Under the pieces are notes generated by a model. It searched no databases and had not been told where the DNA came from. It saw nothing but the letters and a program-made list of their open reading frames with translations. A DNA stretch of 64,000 bases, taken from NCBI RefSeq assembly GCF_904846235.1, contig NZ_CAJGZN010000015.1:35102-99101 (forward strand), read 5' to 3'. Source of the DNA: Psychrobacter immobilis. GTDB taxonomy: Bacteria; Pseudomonadota; Gammaproteobacteria; Pseudomonadales; Moraxellaceae. Each line of letters begins with the position of its first letter. The stretch's first letter is position 1. Made by a program: the position numbers and the translations under genes. This document shows positions 8,613 to 17,794 of the stretch, piece after piece.

Positions 8613-10094
8613 TTATGGCGCGCGGGGTAATTTGCAGGCAGAAGGAAGTGTGAACAATAGCATCAACGCGATTATCACCAGTATTTCTTGGATAGCGCTT
8701 GCTATGCCAACATCACTACCTGCGGCTAGTAGCTGCGCGCTTCGACTATGGATATAAAGGGTTGTCAACGTGATAACGATGGTAGAGATGATACGGCGAC
8801 TGATGTTATTAAGTGCGGCACCTTCAGTGACCGCGTCTTTGGGTAAGCTGCTAAACCCAACAGTCGTGGTTGGTAGGTATGCTAGACCCACTCCGACACC
8901 TCGCATACTCATAATTAGCATTAATAGCCAAAGCGTGGGCTGATACAAGCACCATGCCAGCATCAAAGTAGACAGCGCACTAAGCGCAATTCCTACGATG
9001 CCAATCCCTCTAGCACCTTGCTTATCTACCATCTTGCCAGCGTAATGCGTGGTGACACTGGCTACGAGCGTCGCGACCATCAGGACAATACCTGTCCATA
9101 AGGCACTCTCACCCATTACATCTTGGATTAACACGGGCAATAGCAAGAGACACAGCATCAAACCGACTGTTTGGCTAATGCTAATTATATTACTGTGCAA
9201 ATAGGTTTTATTGTTAAACAAGCGTACGTTTAATAATGGATATTTTTGACGCTGCTCAAAGGCCCACCAAACCACCGCGGACAGTAGAAATCCGACAGAC
9301 AATAAACCCAACGTGGCTATCTTTAATAACCCGTCGCTGCTGAACAATCCACTAGTGAAGTCTATCTTCAGCGTGCTCAGCCAAACCATCATTGCAAGCA
9401 GCCAAGTGAGTAAGCTGACAAACCCGATGGTATCGAAAGGGCTTTTTTTATCATGTGAGCGCATGTCCGGTATTAACCACCACACCATCGCCATGACCGC
9501 CATACTAAGTGGTAACGTAATGGCAAACAGTGTCCACCATGCAAACTGCTCAGCCAAGTAAGCACCGACCAAAGGGCCAAACGCCAACGACATCATAATA
9601 ACGATGCCCCATAGCGCCATTACTCTGCCATGCTGCTGCTGCGGATAAATCTGATATAGCATGCCAATAGATAGTGGAATAATCAGACCGCCACTCAGCC
9701 CTTGTATGGCTCTAGCAATGATAACAAAGCTCATACTATAGGCTAGCATGCCAATGACTGAGCCTAGCATAAACCCAAAAATTGCCGCTAAATAAATATA
9801 TCTAAAAGGAAATTTTTTGTTTAGGTAGCCGCTGAGCATCAGCCCCACACTCATGGCCAATACATAAGCATTTAGCACCCAGCCGCCCATCACAATATCG
9901 ACATCAAACACCGACATAAAGACAGGAATCGCTGGATTAAGTGCACTATTACTAAAGCTGACGACCGTACCGCCGAGTAATAGTGTCAGTAATACCTGCT
10001 GTACTTGTTTGTTGCTCAAGCCATCACTACTATTCGAGGCTTCGTTTATAGGCGACTCATTGGTAGATGCCTTATTTATAGGGGCGTTGCTCAT
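8613..10094 (-). CDS. MFS transporter, DHA2 (EmrB/QacA-like) family
   Basis: Inner-membrane proton antiporter of 493 residues. The first 30 are hydrophilic and Asn/Ser-rich, followed by about 14 hydrophobic segments, the DHA2 topology. The family motif C region is visible as GPLVGAYLAEQFAWWTLFAI, and motif A is degenerate (YLNKKFPFR). It sits between the receptor gene and the ferric-siderophore ABC genes, on the same strand. A Fur-like site lies about 100 bases upstream, so it may export a siderophore or handle siderophore recycling. Its family alone would equally allow a multidrug exporter. No obvious terminator follows it. Confidence 0.85.
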   Translation of the reverse strand: MSNAPINKASTNESPINEASNSSDGLSNKQVQQVLLTLLLGGTVVSFSNSALNPAIPVFMSVFDVDIVMGGWVLNAYVLAMSVGLMLSGYLNKKFPFRYIYLAAIFGFMLGSVIGMLAYSMSFVIIARAIQGLSGGLIIPLSIGMLYQIYPQQQHGRVMALWGIVIMMSLAFGPLVGAYLAEQFAWWTLFAITLPLSMAVMAMVWWLIPDMRSHDKKSPFDTIGFVSLLTWLLAMMVWLSTLKIDFTSGLFSSDGLLKIATLGLLSVGFLLSAVVWWAFEQRQKYPLLNVRLFNNKTYLHSNIISISQTVGLMLCLLLLPVLIQDVMGESALWTGIVLMVATLVASVTTHYAGKMVDKQGARGIGIVGIALSALSTLMLAWCLYQPTLWLLMLIMSMRGVGVGLAYLPTTTVGFSSLPKDAVTEGAALNNISRRIISTIVITLTTLYIHSRSAQLLAAGSDVGIASAIQEILVIIALMLLFTLPSACKLPRAP

Positions 10095-10194
10095 TAAGCA
10101 GCGGCACCATAAAATTGGGTGATGGTCGGCATGACTTGCTCCTAGTTATTATTTTGCTAGCCTGCCGAGCACGTCATCCAATCTCGCTGAAACT

Positions 10195-10213
10195 TAGCAT
10201 CATTATTCTTATC
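10195..10213 (-). promoter_or_regulatory. Fur-box-like site upstream of the MFS gene
   Basis: On the minus strand GATAAGAATAATGATGCTA, which I count as 13 of 19 matches to GATAATGATAATCATTATC, in the 207-base gap after the permease gene. Confidence 0.5.
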
Positions 10214-10301
10214 AAAATACTGATCAAATAAGGTTAGATAAGCCTCTGCTGAATGAAGTCAAAATTGTCGGCTATTCAAATTCAATGCTTGCAGACATGA
10301 G

Positions 10302-12497
10302 CTACCTTTTTGCTGAGGCTGGTACCTTACGAATGAGCCATAAGAAATACCCACCACCGATAATGGCAGCAATCGTACCAGCTGGCAGCTCATAAGGGAA
10401 AATAACATAACGGCCAATCCAATCCGCTATCACCATTACCCCTGCCCCTAAAAGTGCAGCTAGTGGCAATTGTCGTTCAAGCTTCACAGCTCCCAGTGAA
10501 GTAGCCAAATGCGGCACCATCAAACCAATAAAGCTCAATGGGCCAACGGCAAGCGTGCTGGCCGTACTAAGTGCTGCTACTAATGCCAATAACGACAAAG
10601 TCACTGGCGTAACCGCCACACCCAAATTACGCGCCACACCTGTACCTAGCCCAAGAACTCGCAAAGGCTTAATCAGCAATAGACTGAGTACAAATAAGAT
10701 AGCGGCAATGCCAATGAGATACCATACTGTACTAGGCTGAGCGCTATAAGTCGTCCCTGAAAGCCAGCTGAGCATCGCTTCTAGACGCGGATCTCCTGAG
10801 AGCTTGACCATATGCATCACCCCATCCATCATGGCGGCAATGCCTATACCTACCAATAATAAATAACCTGAGCTGACCCTGCGTGCTAGCCAAATAATCA
10901 ATAGCAGCACGGCCATCGCCCCTGACAGTCCTGAAACCAGCAACGTCCCTGCTCCTGCAGATAGTCCTAAACTTGGCAGTAATAAAAACCCTAAAATAAC
11001 CCCAAGTGCCGCGCCTGAACTGACCCCCAGCACCTCAGGACTGGCCATGGGGTTCCGCGTTAAAGTTTGCAGTAGCACACCGGCGACCGCCAACATCAAG
11101 CCTGTGGCCGCAGCGCTCAAACTGCGAGGTAATCGGTACTGCTGCGTAAGCGCCCAGTCCGTACTTAACCCCCAACCATTGATATCTTGTACAAATAAAC
11201 AGGCAAACATGATAATAGCGAGCACGCCAACGCCCCATCGCCAAAAGGCAATGGATGTATGCTTACCTGCAAGCATCGGTGTCACTGTCTCTATCCGCTC
11301 GCGACGCTGACGCAAAATCAGCCAAATAATCAGCGGTGCACCCAAGATACCTGTCATGGCACCAGCTGGAATCTGCATATCAAGTAACGGCTCAAGCAGT
11401 AACGCGACATTACTGGTCAACAACAACAGCAGCGCCCCCAACCCAAAAGCAGTAGCCAAACGCTTACCAATAGCAGAAATACCTAGCGCATTGACCAAAC
11501 TTGCCGCACCAAGACCAATAAAACCAATCAAGCCCACTTCACTAACCACTAAAGCGGTCACAACGGCGACCACCAATACAACAAGTGCGCGAATCCCATT
11601 AATAGGTACACCCAGACGTTTTGCCTGCGTGTCATCTAGACTCATCAGCGTTAATGGTTTTAGTAATGGCAGACATACGACCGCCATCAAAATAGCAGTG
11701 ATGACTAGCGCTATACTGGTATGCCAGCTATTTTGTGCCAAAAACCCAGCCGCCCATGACAGCATGCCATTACTACGCTCAGCAAAAAACAGTACTAGAA
11801 CATTGGCTACTGCGGCCAGCAAAATATTGACGACCAAACCGGCCAATATCAAAATCAATGGATTAAATCGACTGGGTGCTGACAAGGCAAATACCAGACC
11901 CATACTAATGATAGCCCCCACAAAGGCCACGTAAATTCCGCCATAAATAGCCAAGCTTGGCAAAAACAACGTGACAATGAGCATGGCCAACTGTGCACCC
12001 ACGCCCACACCTAGCGTCGTATCTGATGCTAAGGGGTTTTTTACCAATTGCTGTAGTAAAATACTGACCACGCCTAATAGCCCGCCAGCCAACAACGCCA
12101 CCACGCTGGTCGCCACTAGATGCAGCTGTATCGCCATACTGGCAATATCCAATTGCGAGCTTGGTATAAGCAAGTCACTGACTGGGCGCGTCCACTGTTG
12201 ATCTAACAGCGCCCAACTACTCCATAACGACAAAGCCGCTAGTCCGATGAGCATGGTCCATAGTCGCCAAGACAAATTGGCAAACAAGGAAGTTTGAGAA
12301 TTGGGTTGATTCGGTGGCTGATTCAGTGGTGATGATGACTGTTTCGATGACGTTGATGAGGGTGACGATAGCGATGAATCTGAAACCGTTGCTGCTTGAG
12401 AGGCTAATGTTATCGTGTGAGCACTGTCGTTATGAGAACTGTCGGCGTGGTTATTGATATTATTGTTTTTGTTGTGAGTATCTGCATTGGCGCTCAT
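10302..12497 (-). CDS. Ferric-siderophore ABC transporter permease, FhuB-like double FecCD protein
   Basis: Inner-membrane permease of 731 residues made of two FecCD units in one chain, as in FhuB (about 660). The first is at about residues 90-400 (with GLIGFIGLGAASLVNALG) and the second at about 425-725 (with GPLSFIGLMVPH). About 85 hydrophilic Ser/Asn-rich residues precede the first membrane segment, longer than usual, so the true start could be further in. Its ATG overlaps the stop of the binding-protein gene by 4 bases (ATGA), which shows translational coupling. It works with the binding lipoprotein and the ATPase upstream to bring ferric siderophore into the cytoplasm. Confidence 0.93.
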   Translation of the reverse strand: MSANADTHNKNNNINNHADSSHNDSAHTITLASQAATVSDSSLSSPSSTSSKQSSSPLNQPPNQPNSQTSLFANLSWRLWTMLIGLAALSLWSSWALLDQQWTRPVSDLLIPSSQLDIASMAIQLHLVATSVVALLAGGLLGVVSILLQQLVKNPLASDTTLGVGVGAQLAMLIVTLFLPSLAIYGGIYVAFVGAIISMGLVFALSAPSRFNPLILILAGLVVNILLAAVANVLVLFFAERSNGMLSWAAGFLAQNSWHTSIALVITAILMAVVCLPLLKPLTLMSLDDTQAKRLGVPINGIRALVVLVVAVVTALVVSEVGLIGFIGLGAASLVNALGISAIGKRLATAFGLGALLLLLTSNVALLLEPLLDMQIPAGAMTGILGAPLIIWLILRQRRERIETVTPMLAGKHTSIAFWRWGVGVLAIIMFACLFVQDINGWGLSTDWALTQQYRLPRSLSAAATGLMLAVAGVLLQTLTRNPMASPEVLGVSSGAALGVILGFLLLPSLGLSAGAGTLLVSGLSGAMAVLLLIIWLARRVSSGYLLLVGIGIAAMMDGVMHMVKLSGDPRLEAMLSWLSGTTYSAQPSTVWYLIGIAAILFVLSLLLIKPLRVLGLGTGVARNLGVAVTPVTLSLLALVAALSTASTLAVGPLSFIGLMVPHLATSLGAVKLERQLPLAALLGAGVMVIADWIGRYVIFPYELPAGTIAAIIGGGYFLWLIRKVPASAKR

Positions 12498-13405
12498 AGT
12501 ACTTCCCCGCCTTTTAATGAAACGTCTGACAAGTTATTTGCTAGGCTAACCAATGATGACATCCCACCATAAATCCATACTGGTGGTAGCTCGCCCACAC
12601 AGCGGGTATTACCATAACCCAGGCGCTGCCAAATTAAGCTGTCATCAATTTCAGCTCTAGTGATTGGGCCCAGCGGGTCGATAATTAATAGACAAGTCTC
12701 ATCATCTAATTGCGCCAAATCTCCCATCCGTATCGGCACAAATCCCCAATTATTGCCTTTGCCCAATACCACAAGCTCTCTATCCATCTGCTCTAGCGCA
12801 GGCTGAAATAGGCTGTTCGCCACATACATACGCATGTTATTGGCATCCGCAAACTGTACCACTGCGAATTTCTTGGCTTTTGGATAACGCTCCTTGAATT
12901 GCTGACTGGCCAGCTGTATGTCTTTCTGACTTTGTGCAATATAGTCTTCAGCCATCTTTGGGTTATCGATCAGTACGCCAAGCTCCCGCGTCGGCTCGGT
13001 ATAGTCAGCCCACGTTGCCGTCTCTCCTTTGGCAGCAAACATCACAGACTCCGCAGGGACATCGCCGTATAAGTTGCGTGCATGCTCATAAAAATAATTA
13101 TCTATGACCATATCGACAGGCAGTTGAGCGATTAGCTCAGCGTTGGGCTGATAGCGGATGCCTAAGTCTGTGATCGACGTTGGCAGTTTAGGGCTTCCCA
13201 CCCATCTGTCCCAAACCCTGACATCACCTGTTGCAATTGGCGCATGTCCCATCGCCGTCAAAGTCGCTGCATTACCCCAGTCAGGAGAGACAATATTCAT
13301 CCTATCGCTATGACTGTTTTCTGCTTCTGAGGTAGTGGATGTCTGACTATTACAGGCCGTCAATACCAAGCACAATGCGAGGGCGAACCATTTTAGTGTT
13401 GTCAT
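12494..13405 (-). CDS. Ferric-siderophore ABC transporter substrate-binding lipoprotein (FhuD-like)
   Basis: Periplasmic-facing binding protein of the FhuD/BtuF group (class III), 303 residues from the ATG at 13405. The start was chosen because it gives a clean lipoprotein signal (MTTLKWFALALCLVLTACNS, Cys at residue 17 in an LTAC lipobox). The frame remains open to 13468 but without a better ribosome site. The body has the typical NIVSPDWGNAATLTAMGH opening and a central QKDIQLASQQFKERYPKAKK helix. It hands ferric siderophore to the FhuB-like permease. It lies 113 bases after the ATPase gene and overlaps the permease gene by 4 bases. Confidence 0.88.
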   Translation of the reverse strand: MTTLKWFALALCLVLTACNSQTSTTSEAENSHSDRMNIVSPDWGNAATLTAMGHAPIATGDVRVWDRWVGSPKLPTSITDLGIRYQPNAELIAQLPVDMVIDNYFYEHARNLYGDVPAESVMFAAKGETATWADYTEPTRELGVLIDNPKMAEDYIAQSQKDIQLASQQFKERYPKAKKFAVVQFADANNMRMYVANSLFQPALEQMDRELVVLGKGNNWGFVPIRMGDLAQLDDETCLLIIDPLGPITRAEIDDSLIWQRLGYGNTRCVGELPPVWIYGGMSSLVSLANNLSDVSLKGGEVL

Positions 13406-13518
13406 TACTGATACTGACGTAACTATTGGATGTTTTGATAATTTATCTGTATAAAAAACGGGAGGCATAGAAGCGTATCTTTGTAGTCGAATTAAAAAGA
13501 AGGAGCAAAAACCAAACG

Positions 13519-14295
13519 TTAAGCGACTGCGACAGGCTGTCCAGTAATAGGATGACTGAGTAGCTGCATATCGACATTAAAGATATCGTGTAGCACGGTA
13601 GGTTGCATGGTACTGGCGATATCGCCGTTGTGACATATTTGGCCATTTTTCAGCGCGATGACTCGATCGGCATATTGAGCGGCCAGATTAATATCATGGA
13701 TAATAATTACCACGCTTAATCCTTGCTCATCCACCAAACGACGAATGAGCTGAATGACCTCGATTTGATAATGCATATCAAGCGCAGCAAGTGGCTCATC
13801 GAGCAATAAGTAACGGGTATCTTGTGCCAGACACATCGCGAGCCACGCACGAGCGCGCTCACCACCTGATAGTGTGGCAGTAATTCGATCAGCAAACGCT
13901 TCGGTTTGAGTCACTTTTAATGCTTGTGCCACTTTATCTTTATCAATCTGGGTGGGCTTTTGTAGCCATTTTTGATGCGGATACCGTCCCAACATAACCA
14001 GTTCACGCACCGTGAATCCAGCAGCTTCTGGCAATTGCTGCGGCAGATATGCCATTTGCCGCGCTAACTCCTTACTGCCGTAGTCATTGATACTGTGCTC
14101 ATCTAATGTGACATTGCCGCTACTACTTGCCATCTCACCTGCTAGCGCTTTGATCAAGGTCGACTTGCCAGACCCGTTATGCCCAACCAAAGCCACCAGT
14201 TGATTGGTATCAATCTCACAAGTCACGTTGTCTAATAGAGTATTTCCTTGACGGCTGATAGTCAGCTGGTTTGCACGTAGCATATAAGCACTCAT
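13519..14295 (-). CDS. Ferric-siderophore ABC transporter ATPase (FhuC-like)
   Basis: Cytoplasmic ATPase of the iron-siderophore importer, 258 residues from the ATG at 14295. An upstream extension to 14376 is possible but gives an atypical N-terminus. Walker A is GHNGSGKST, the signature LSGGERARAWLAMCLAQ, Walker B YLLLDEPLAALD and the switch region VVIIIHDINLAAQYADR. The sequence MLGRYPHQKW is typical of the FecE/FhuC group. It is the first gene of a minus-strand operon ATPase, binding protein, permease. It diverges from the siderophore-interacting protein gene across a Fur-like site. Confidence 0.92.
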   Translation of the reverse strand: MSAYMLRANQLTISRQGNTLLDNVTCEIDTNQLVALVGHNGSGKSTLIKALAGEMASSSGNVTLDEHSINDYGSKELARQMAYLPQQLPEAAGFTVRELVMLGRYPHQKWLQKPTQIDKDKVAQALKVTQTEAFADRITATLSGGERARAWLAMCLAQDTRYLLLDEPLAALDMHYQIEVIQLIRRLVDEQGLSVVIIIHDINLAAQYADRVIALKNGQICHNGDIASTMQPTVLHDIFNVDMQLLSHPITGQPVAVA

Positions 14296-14397
14296 TGTTG
14301 ATAAAAATAATATGTCATAAAAATGATGGTTTATCGGCCATCGGTTATAGACCGATTTTTGATGATCAAACCACAATAAAAATTGATTTTACTCGTA

Positions 14398-14422
14398 AAT
14401 GATAACAAAAACAATTATCATT
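14398..14422. promoter_or_regulatory. Fur-like operator in the divergent iron promoter
   Basis: AATGATAA and TTATCATT, an exact inverted repeat with a 9-base centre, between the divergent ATPase and siderophore-interacting protein genes. It carries the NATAAT/ATTATN-like hexamers of Fur sites. Confidence 0.6.
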
Positions 14423-14476
14423 AACTATAAACTCATTCACTTTAATTTCAACGCTCTGTTGATTGCGAGTATTTAT

Positions 14477-15781
14477 ATGACCAACCTTCTTTTAGCTTCT
14501 ACAGAAAACATCGATAACCAAAACAGCCAATACACCCCCCTAAACGACCCTGAAATAGCAAGTGTGGTCGCTCATATTAATGAAGAGCACCTCGATGAAC
14601 TGCTTGGATTCTTGAGTGCATTTACCTCATTATCTACCACCGAATTAGATCTGGTCGATGCGCAGATAACTGATATTTATGCTGAAGGTATTGCTATACA
14701 GACTTGTCCAAAAGGCGTAGAGAATCAATCAACTGACGCTCAAAATAACTCGCTTCATAACCAGACTTTCTTTATCGCTTTTGCTGCACCTATCTCCCAG
14801 CTTGATGATTTGCAAGCCCAATATATCTTGCTAAAACAAAGAGCCGATAAAAAGCTAGGCAAAAAAACAATCAAACTGACCAAGCAAGTATTTGATGTGC
14901 AAAGTAGTTATAGAGTCAGCAAAAATATGCTGCGCCTTGAATTGAGCATGCCGTCATTAAATAGTGATACGCCATTAAATAATACCGCTCAGTTAAGTAA
15001 TGCTAAGGGCGTCACAAGCTCGACGTCAGTACCTACCAACGAAGCGGGTTACGCGTACTTGTTTGATTTAGAGCACAATGCAATGACCGATGCATTGATG
15101 ACTGACAGCACTGATGGCAATAAAGCTGGTGACCATAAAACTAATGGTAGCGATAAGGAAAACGTACGCCCTGCCCGTCCTCACTGCTATTACACTTTGA
15201 GAAAAGCATGGCAAGCTGATAATGGAATACGAGCATGGGTCGATGTTTTTTTGCATGGAGATACACCAGGTGGCAACTGGGCAGCAGCACTACAAGCAGG
15301 CGAGACCGTCGTCACAAAACGAGAGTTTCCGGAAAAAGTAGAGCACTTACGAGCCGGTCAAGCGGTACTGATTGTCGATGAGACCTCGATGCCAACGGCA
15401 GCACGACTGCTAGAGCTATGGAACAACCCTACGCCACCATTGGTCATTTGTGTAACGCAAGATGCAGGCGATCAAAGCTATTTTGATACTGTAAAAATGC
15501 GCAGTGGCCTTGGTGGCCTTGATTGCGAAACTGAAAGCCGCAAGGATGATCATTTTACCGTACTGCCCATAGTAACCAATCAGGTTAACTCAGGGGCAGA
15601 GTTAGCCACGCTAATTGACAGTGAATTGGGCGATTATTTGACTGACAATCCTTTAGAGATTGATAAAGTTTGGGGAGCACTAGAAGCAAATACTGCCAAA
15701 GCATTGCGCCCATTACTGAAAGACCGACTTGGACTAAGTCGTACCGATGTCGTGGTAAAGGTCTACTGGCGTCACGATTAG
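14477..15781 (+). CDS. Siderophore-interacting protein (ViuB/SIP-type ferric-siderophore reductase) with N-terminal extension
   Basis: Predicted cytoplasmic FAD and NAD(P)H enzyme that releases iron from siderophores, 434 residues from the ATG at 14477; a reading from 14399 would start inside the Fur site. The first 125 residues carry a small domain with HINEEHLDELLGFLSAF, resembling DUF2470/HugZ-type domains. The FAD-binding unit follows, with a variant RxYT motif (RPHCYYTLRKA) and FLHGDTPGGNWAAALQAGE. A low-complexity Asn/Thr/Ser/Asp insert of about 70 residues precedes that motif. The SIP domain at the end closes with ALRPLLKDRLGLSRTD and YWRHD, as in the family. It diverges from the ABC operon and probably shares its Fur control. 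Confidence 0.85.
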   Translation: MTNLLLASTENIDNQNSQYTPLNDPEIASVVAHINEEHLDELLGFLSAFTSLSTTELDLVDAQITDIYAEGIAIQTCPKGVENQSTDAQNNSLHNQTFFIAFAAPISQLDDLQAQYILLKQRADKKLGKKTIKLTKQVFDVQSSYRVSKNMLRLELSMPSLNSDTPLNNTAQLSNAKGVTSSTSVPTNEAGYAYLFDLEHNAMTDALMTDSTDGNKAGDHKTNGSDKENVRPARPHCYYTLRKAWQADNGIRAWVDVFLHGDTPGGNWAAALQAGETVVTKREFPEKVEHLRAGQAVLIVDETSMPTAARLLELWNNPTPPLVICVTQDAGDQSYFDTVKMRSGLGGLDCETESRKDDHFTVLPIVTNQVNSGAELATLIDSELGDYLTDNPLEIDKVWGALEANTAKALRPLLKDRLGLSRTDVVVKVYWRHD

Positions 15782-15837
15782 TTTAGCCTTATAAAATGAA
15801 ACTCAAAACCTACCCTTATCAAAACTTATCCTATATA

Positions 15838-15864
15838 TAGTGGATGCTACTGACGCATCCACTA
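15838..15864 (+). terminator. Hairpin after the siderophore-interacting protein gene
   Basis: TAGTGGATGC and GCATCCACTA form a perfect 10-bp stem with a 7-base loop, 57 bases after the stop. No strong U-tract follows, so termination is only likely. The rest of the gap up to 16059 shows nothing recognisable. Confidence 0.45.
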
Positions 15865-16059
15865 TTAATGTTTGCAGCAACGAATGCATGTAGGGTATAG
15901 TTTTCATTTTGAACGTTTAATCAATATAAACTATAGGCAGATAGCCTTATCGCTAGGATTACCAGTGATAGTCGAGTAGCACTAAGAGACCCACCTTTAA
16001 TAGATTGTCTAACACCAGTGCCAGAATGCACTGTTATTTTTCTAAACCAAGGATGATAT

Positions 16060-16977
16060 ATGAAAAAACTCAGGACGCCTGATTCGTATTTTGCTAACTT
16101 GCAAGATTACGATTTTGAACCGAATTATTTGATGGTCGATGATACAGAGGGTGGCGAGCTGCGCGTACACTACCTTGATGAAGGCCCAAGCGATGCCGAC
16201 CCTATCTTGTTATTACATGGCGAACCTTCTTGGGCGTATCTGTATCGTAAAGTCATTCCAATACTAACAGCAGCAGGACACCGCGTTATCGCGCCAGACC
16301 TTCCTGGTTTTGGACGTTCAGACAAACCTGCATCGCGTACTGATTACACTTATCAGCGCCATGTCGATTGGATGCAATCGGTACTTGATCAATTAGATTT
16401 AAAAAATATCACACTGTTTTGTCAAGATTGGGGCGGTTTAATCGGCCTACGCTTAGTAGCAGCGCATCCTGATAAATTCGATCGCGTCGCAGCAGGCAAC
16501 ACGATGCTACCGACTGGAGATCATGATCCTGGCGAAGGTTTTCGCAAGTGGCAGAAGTTCTCTCAGGAGACGCCGCAGTTCAATGTAGCAGGCACCATCA
16601 AAAGCGGCACCACAACGACATTGTCTCAAGCCGTACTGGATGCTTACGATGCACCCTTCCCTGATGAGTCCTATAAAGAAGGTGCTAGACAGTTTCCTAT
16701 CCTAGTGCCCACGACACCAGATGATCCTGCTTCAGAAAACAACCGTGCAGCTTGGGTCGTGCTAAGCAAATGGAGCAAGCCATTTATTACACTGTTTAGT
16801 GATTCCGACCCTGTAACTGGGGGCGGCGATCGCATCATGCAAAAGCTAATTCCTGGTACCAAAGGCCAAAATCATACGACTATCACTAACGGTGGTCATT
16901 TCCTACAAGAAGACCAAGGTGAAACGCTGGCTGAGCTTCTACTGAAATTCATCAATGACAATCCGAAAGCACAGTAA
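16060..16977 (+). CDS. Haloalkane dehalogenase (HLD-I type alpha/beta hydrolase)
   Basis: Hydrolyses carbon-halogen bonds of haloalkanes to alcohol plus halide. The 305 residues have the usual dehalogenase opening (HGEPSWAYLYRKVIPIL), nucleophile Asp in CQDWGGLIGLRL with the adjacent halide-binding Trp, a cap domain with GFRKWQKFSQ that can supply the second Trp, acid FSDSDPVTGG and catalytic His in NGGHFLQED. Length and motif order match the DhlA/DmbC-like subfamily I. AAGGATG stands 5 bases before the ATG. It is followed by a perfect terminator and stands convergent to the TetR gene. Substrate range cannot be read. Related epoxide hydrolases are less likely, given the HGEPSW form. Confidence 0.85.
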   Translation: MKKLRTPDSYFANLQDYDFEPNYLMVDDTEGGELRVHYLDEGPSDADPILLLHGEPSWAYLYRKVIPILTAAGHRVIAPDLPGFGRSDKPASRTDYTYQRHVDWMQSVLDQLDLKNITLFCQDWGGLIGLRLVAAHPDKFDRVAAGNTMLPTGDHDPGEGFRKWQKFSQETPQFNVAGTIKSGTTTTLSQAVLDAYDAPFPDESYKEGARQFPILVPTTPDDPASENNRAAWVVLSKWSKPFITLFSDSDPVTGGGDRIMQKLIPGTKGQNHTTITNGGHFLQEDQGETLAELLLKFINDNPKAQ

Positions 16978-16985
16978 TAGATAAC

Positions 16986-17025
16986 AAAAACCCTGATTGC
17001 TAATGTACTAGCAATCAGGGTTTTT
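16986..17025. terminator. Bidirectional terminator between dehalogenase and TetR genes
   Basis: AAAAACCCTGATTGCTA and its exact complement with a 6-base loop, T-runs on both strands, serving two convergent genes. Confidence 0.9.
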
Positions 17026-17092
17026 AGTAATACTATGATGATTGGTCAACGACAAAATATACGAGCTGTCATAATCAGATTATACAACTTTG

Positions 17093-17677
17093 CTATACGA
17101 TATTTTTAAAAATATCATCGATATATTTTTCTACTGCATCATTGTCGTTAGTGACTTGCGCATAAGTCCTGAGACCTATAATTTGAATTTGGAAATAACG
17201 CGCCAGCTCAACGGGATCTTTTTCTGCGCTAATCTCACCGCTATCAATGGCTTGTCCAAAGAGCACAGCAAACGATGCCTCTATACCTTCTAAGATATTC
17301 GTTGCATGTGCGAGTAAATCTGGACTATCATTTTGAGTAAGCTCAGCGACTGTCTTGACGATCATGCACATACCGCTAGGCGCAGTAGCACTATTACAGA
17401 CAATCACCGTATGGATAAAATGTTTTAAGCCATCTAGCACTGTGTCTTTTTGCTCAATACAGTCGGCCAATCTCTTGGCACCATCTGCAGCATAGCGATT
17501 CAGTGACTCTGTAAATAGTTTATCTTTACTACCGAAAGCTGCATAAATACTACCTGGATGCATATTCACCACATCTTGCAAATTGCGCATTGATGTCGCG
17601 TGATAGCCTTTTTCCCAATAGAGGTTTTTTGCTTTTTCGATCACATCCTCACGATTGAACTTTATCGGAGCACTCAT
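17093..17677 (-). CDS. TetR family transcriptional regulator (first of two related)
   Basis: Repressor of 194 residues. The N-terminal helix-turn-helix reads ATSMRNLQDVVNMHPGSIYA followed by AFGSKDKLF, nearly the same recognition helix as the TetR at 35.6-36.2 kb (MRPGSIYAAFGNKEGLF). The ligand domain has SGMCMIVKTVAEL, whose Cys and context are also shared with the second protein, hinting at a thiol sensor. Start: the ATG at 17677 has AAGG 8 bases before it; a GTG at 17686 is less likely. A tnpB element lies immediately upstream, separating it from the glutathione transferase gene with which it probably once formed an operon. It is the likely regulator of the TTGA-N8-TCAA sites. Confidence 0.88.
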   Translation of the reverse strand: MSAPIKFNREDVIEKAKNLYWEKGYHATSMRNLQDVVNMHPGSIYAAFGSKDKLFTESLNRYAADGAKRLADCIEQKDTVLDGLKHFIHTVIVCNSATAPSGMCMIVKTVAELTQNDSPDLLAHATNILEGIEASFAVLFGQAIDSGEISAEKDPVELARYFQIQIIGLRTYAQVTNDNDAVEKYIDDIFKNIV

Positions 17678-17713
17678 AATTTTCACCTTAATAACTTTGC
17701 CATGAACTATCCA

Positions 17714-17732
17714 CTACCTTGCTTATAGGTAG
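17714..17732. repeat. Right-end hairpin of the tnpB element
   Basis: CTACCT, 7-base loop, AGGTAG, within about 25 bases of the first bases of the TetR leader. In this family the right end also forms the 3' part of the omega RNA scaffold. Confidence 0.55.
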
Positions 17733-17794
17733 AGGTTTCTTAGGTAACGCTCTTACTTAATACGCTATTCTGTATCAGCGGTTAAGCGAATTTA

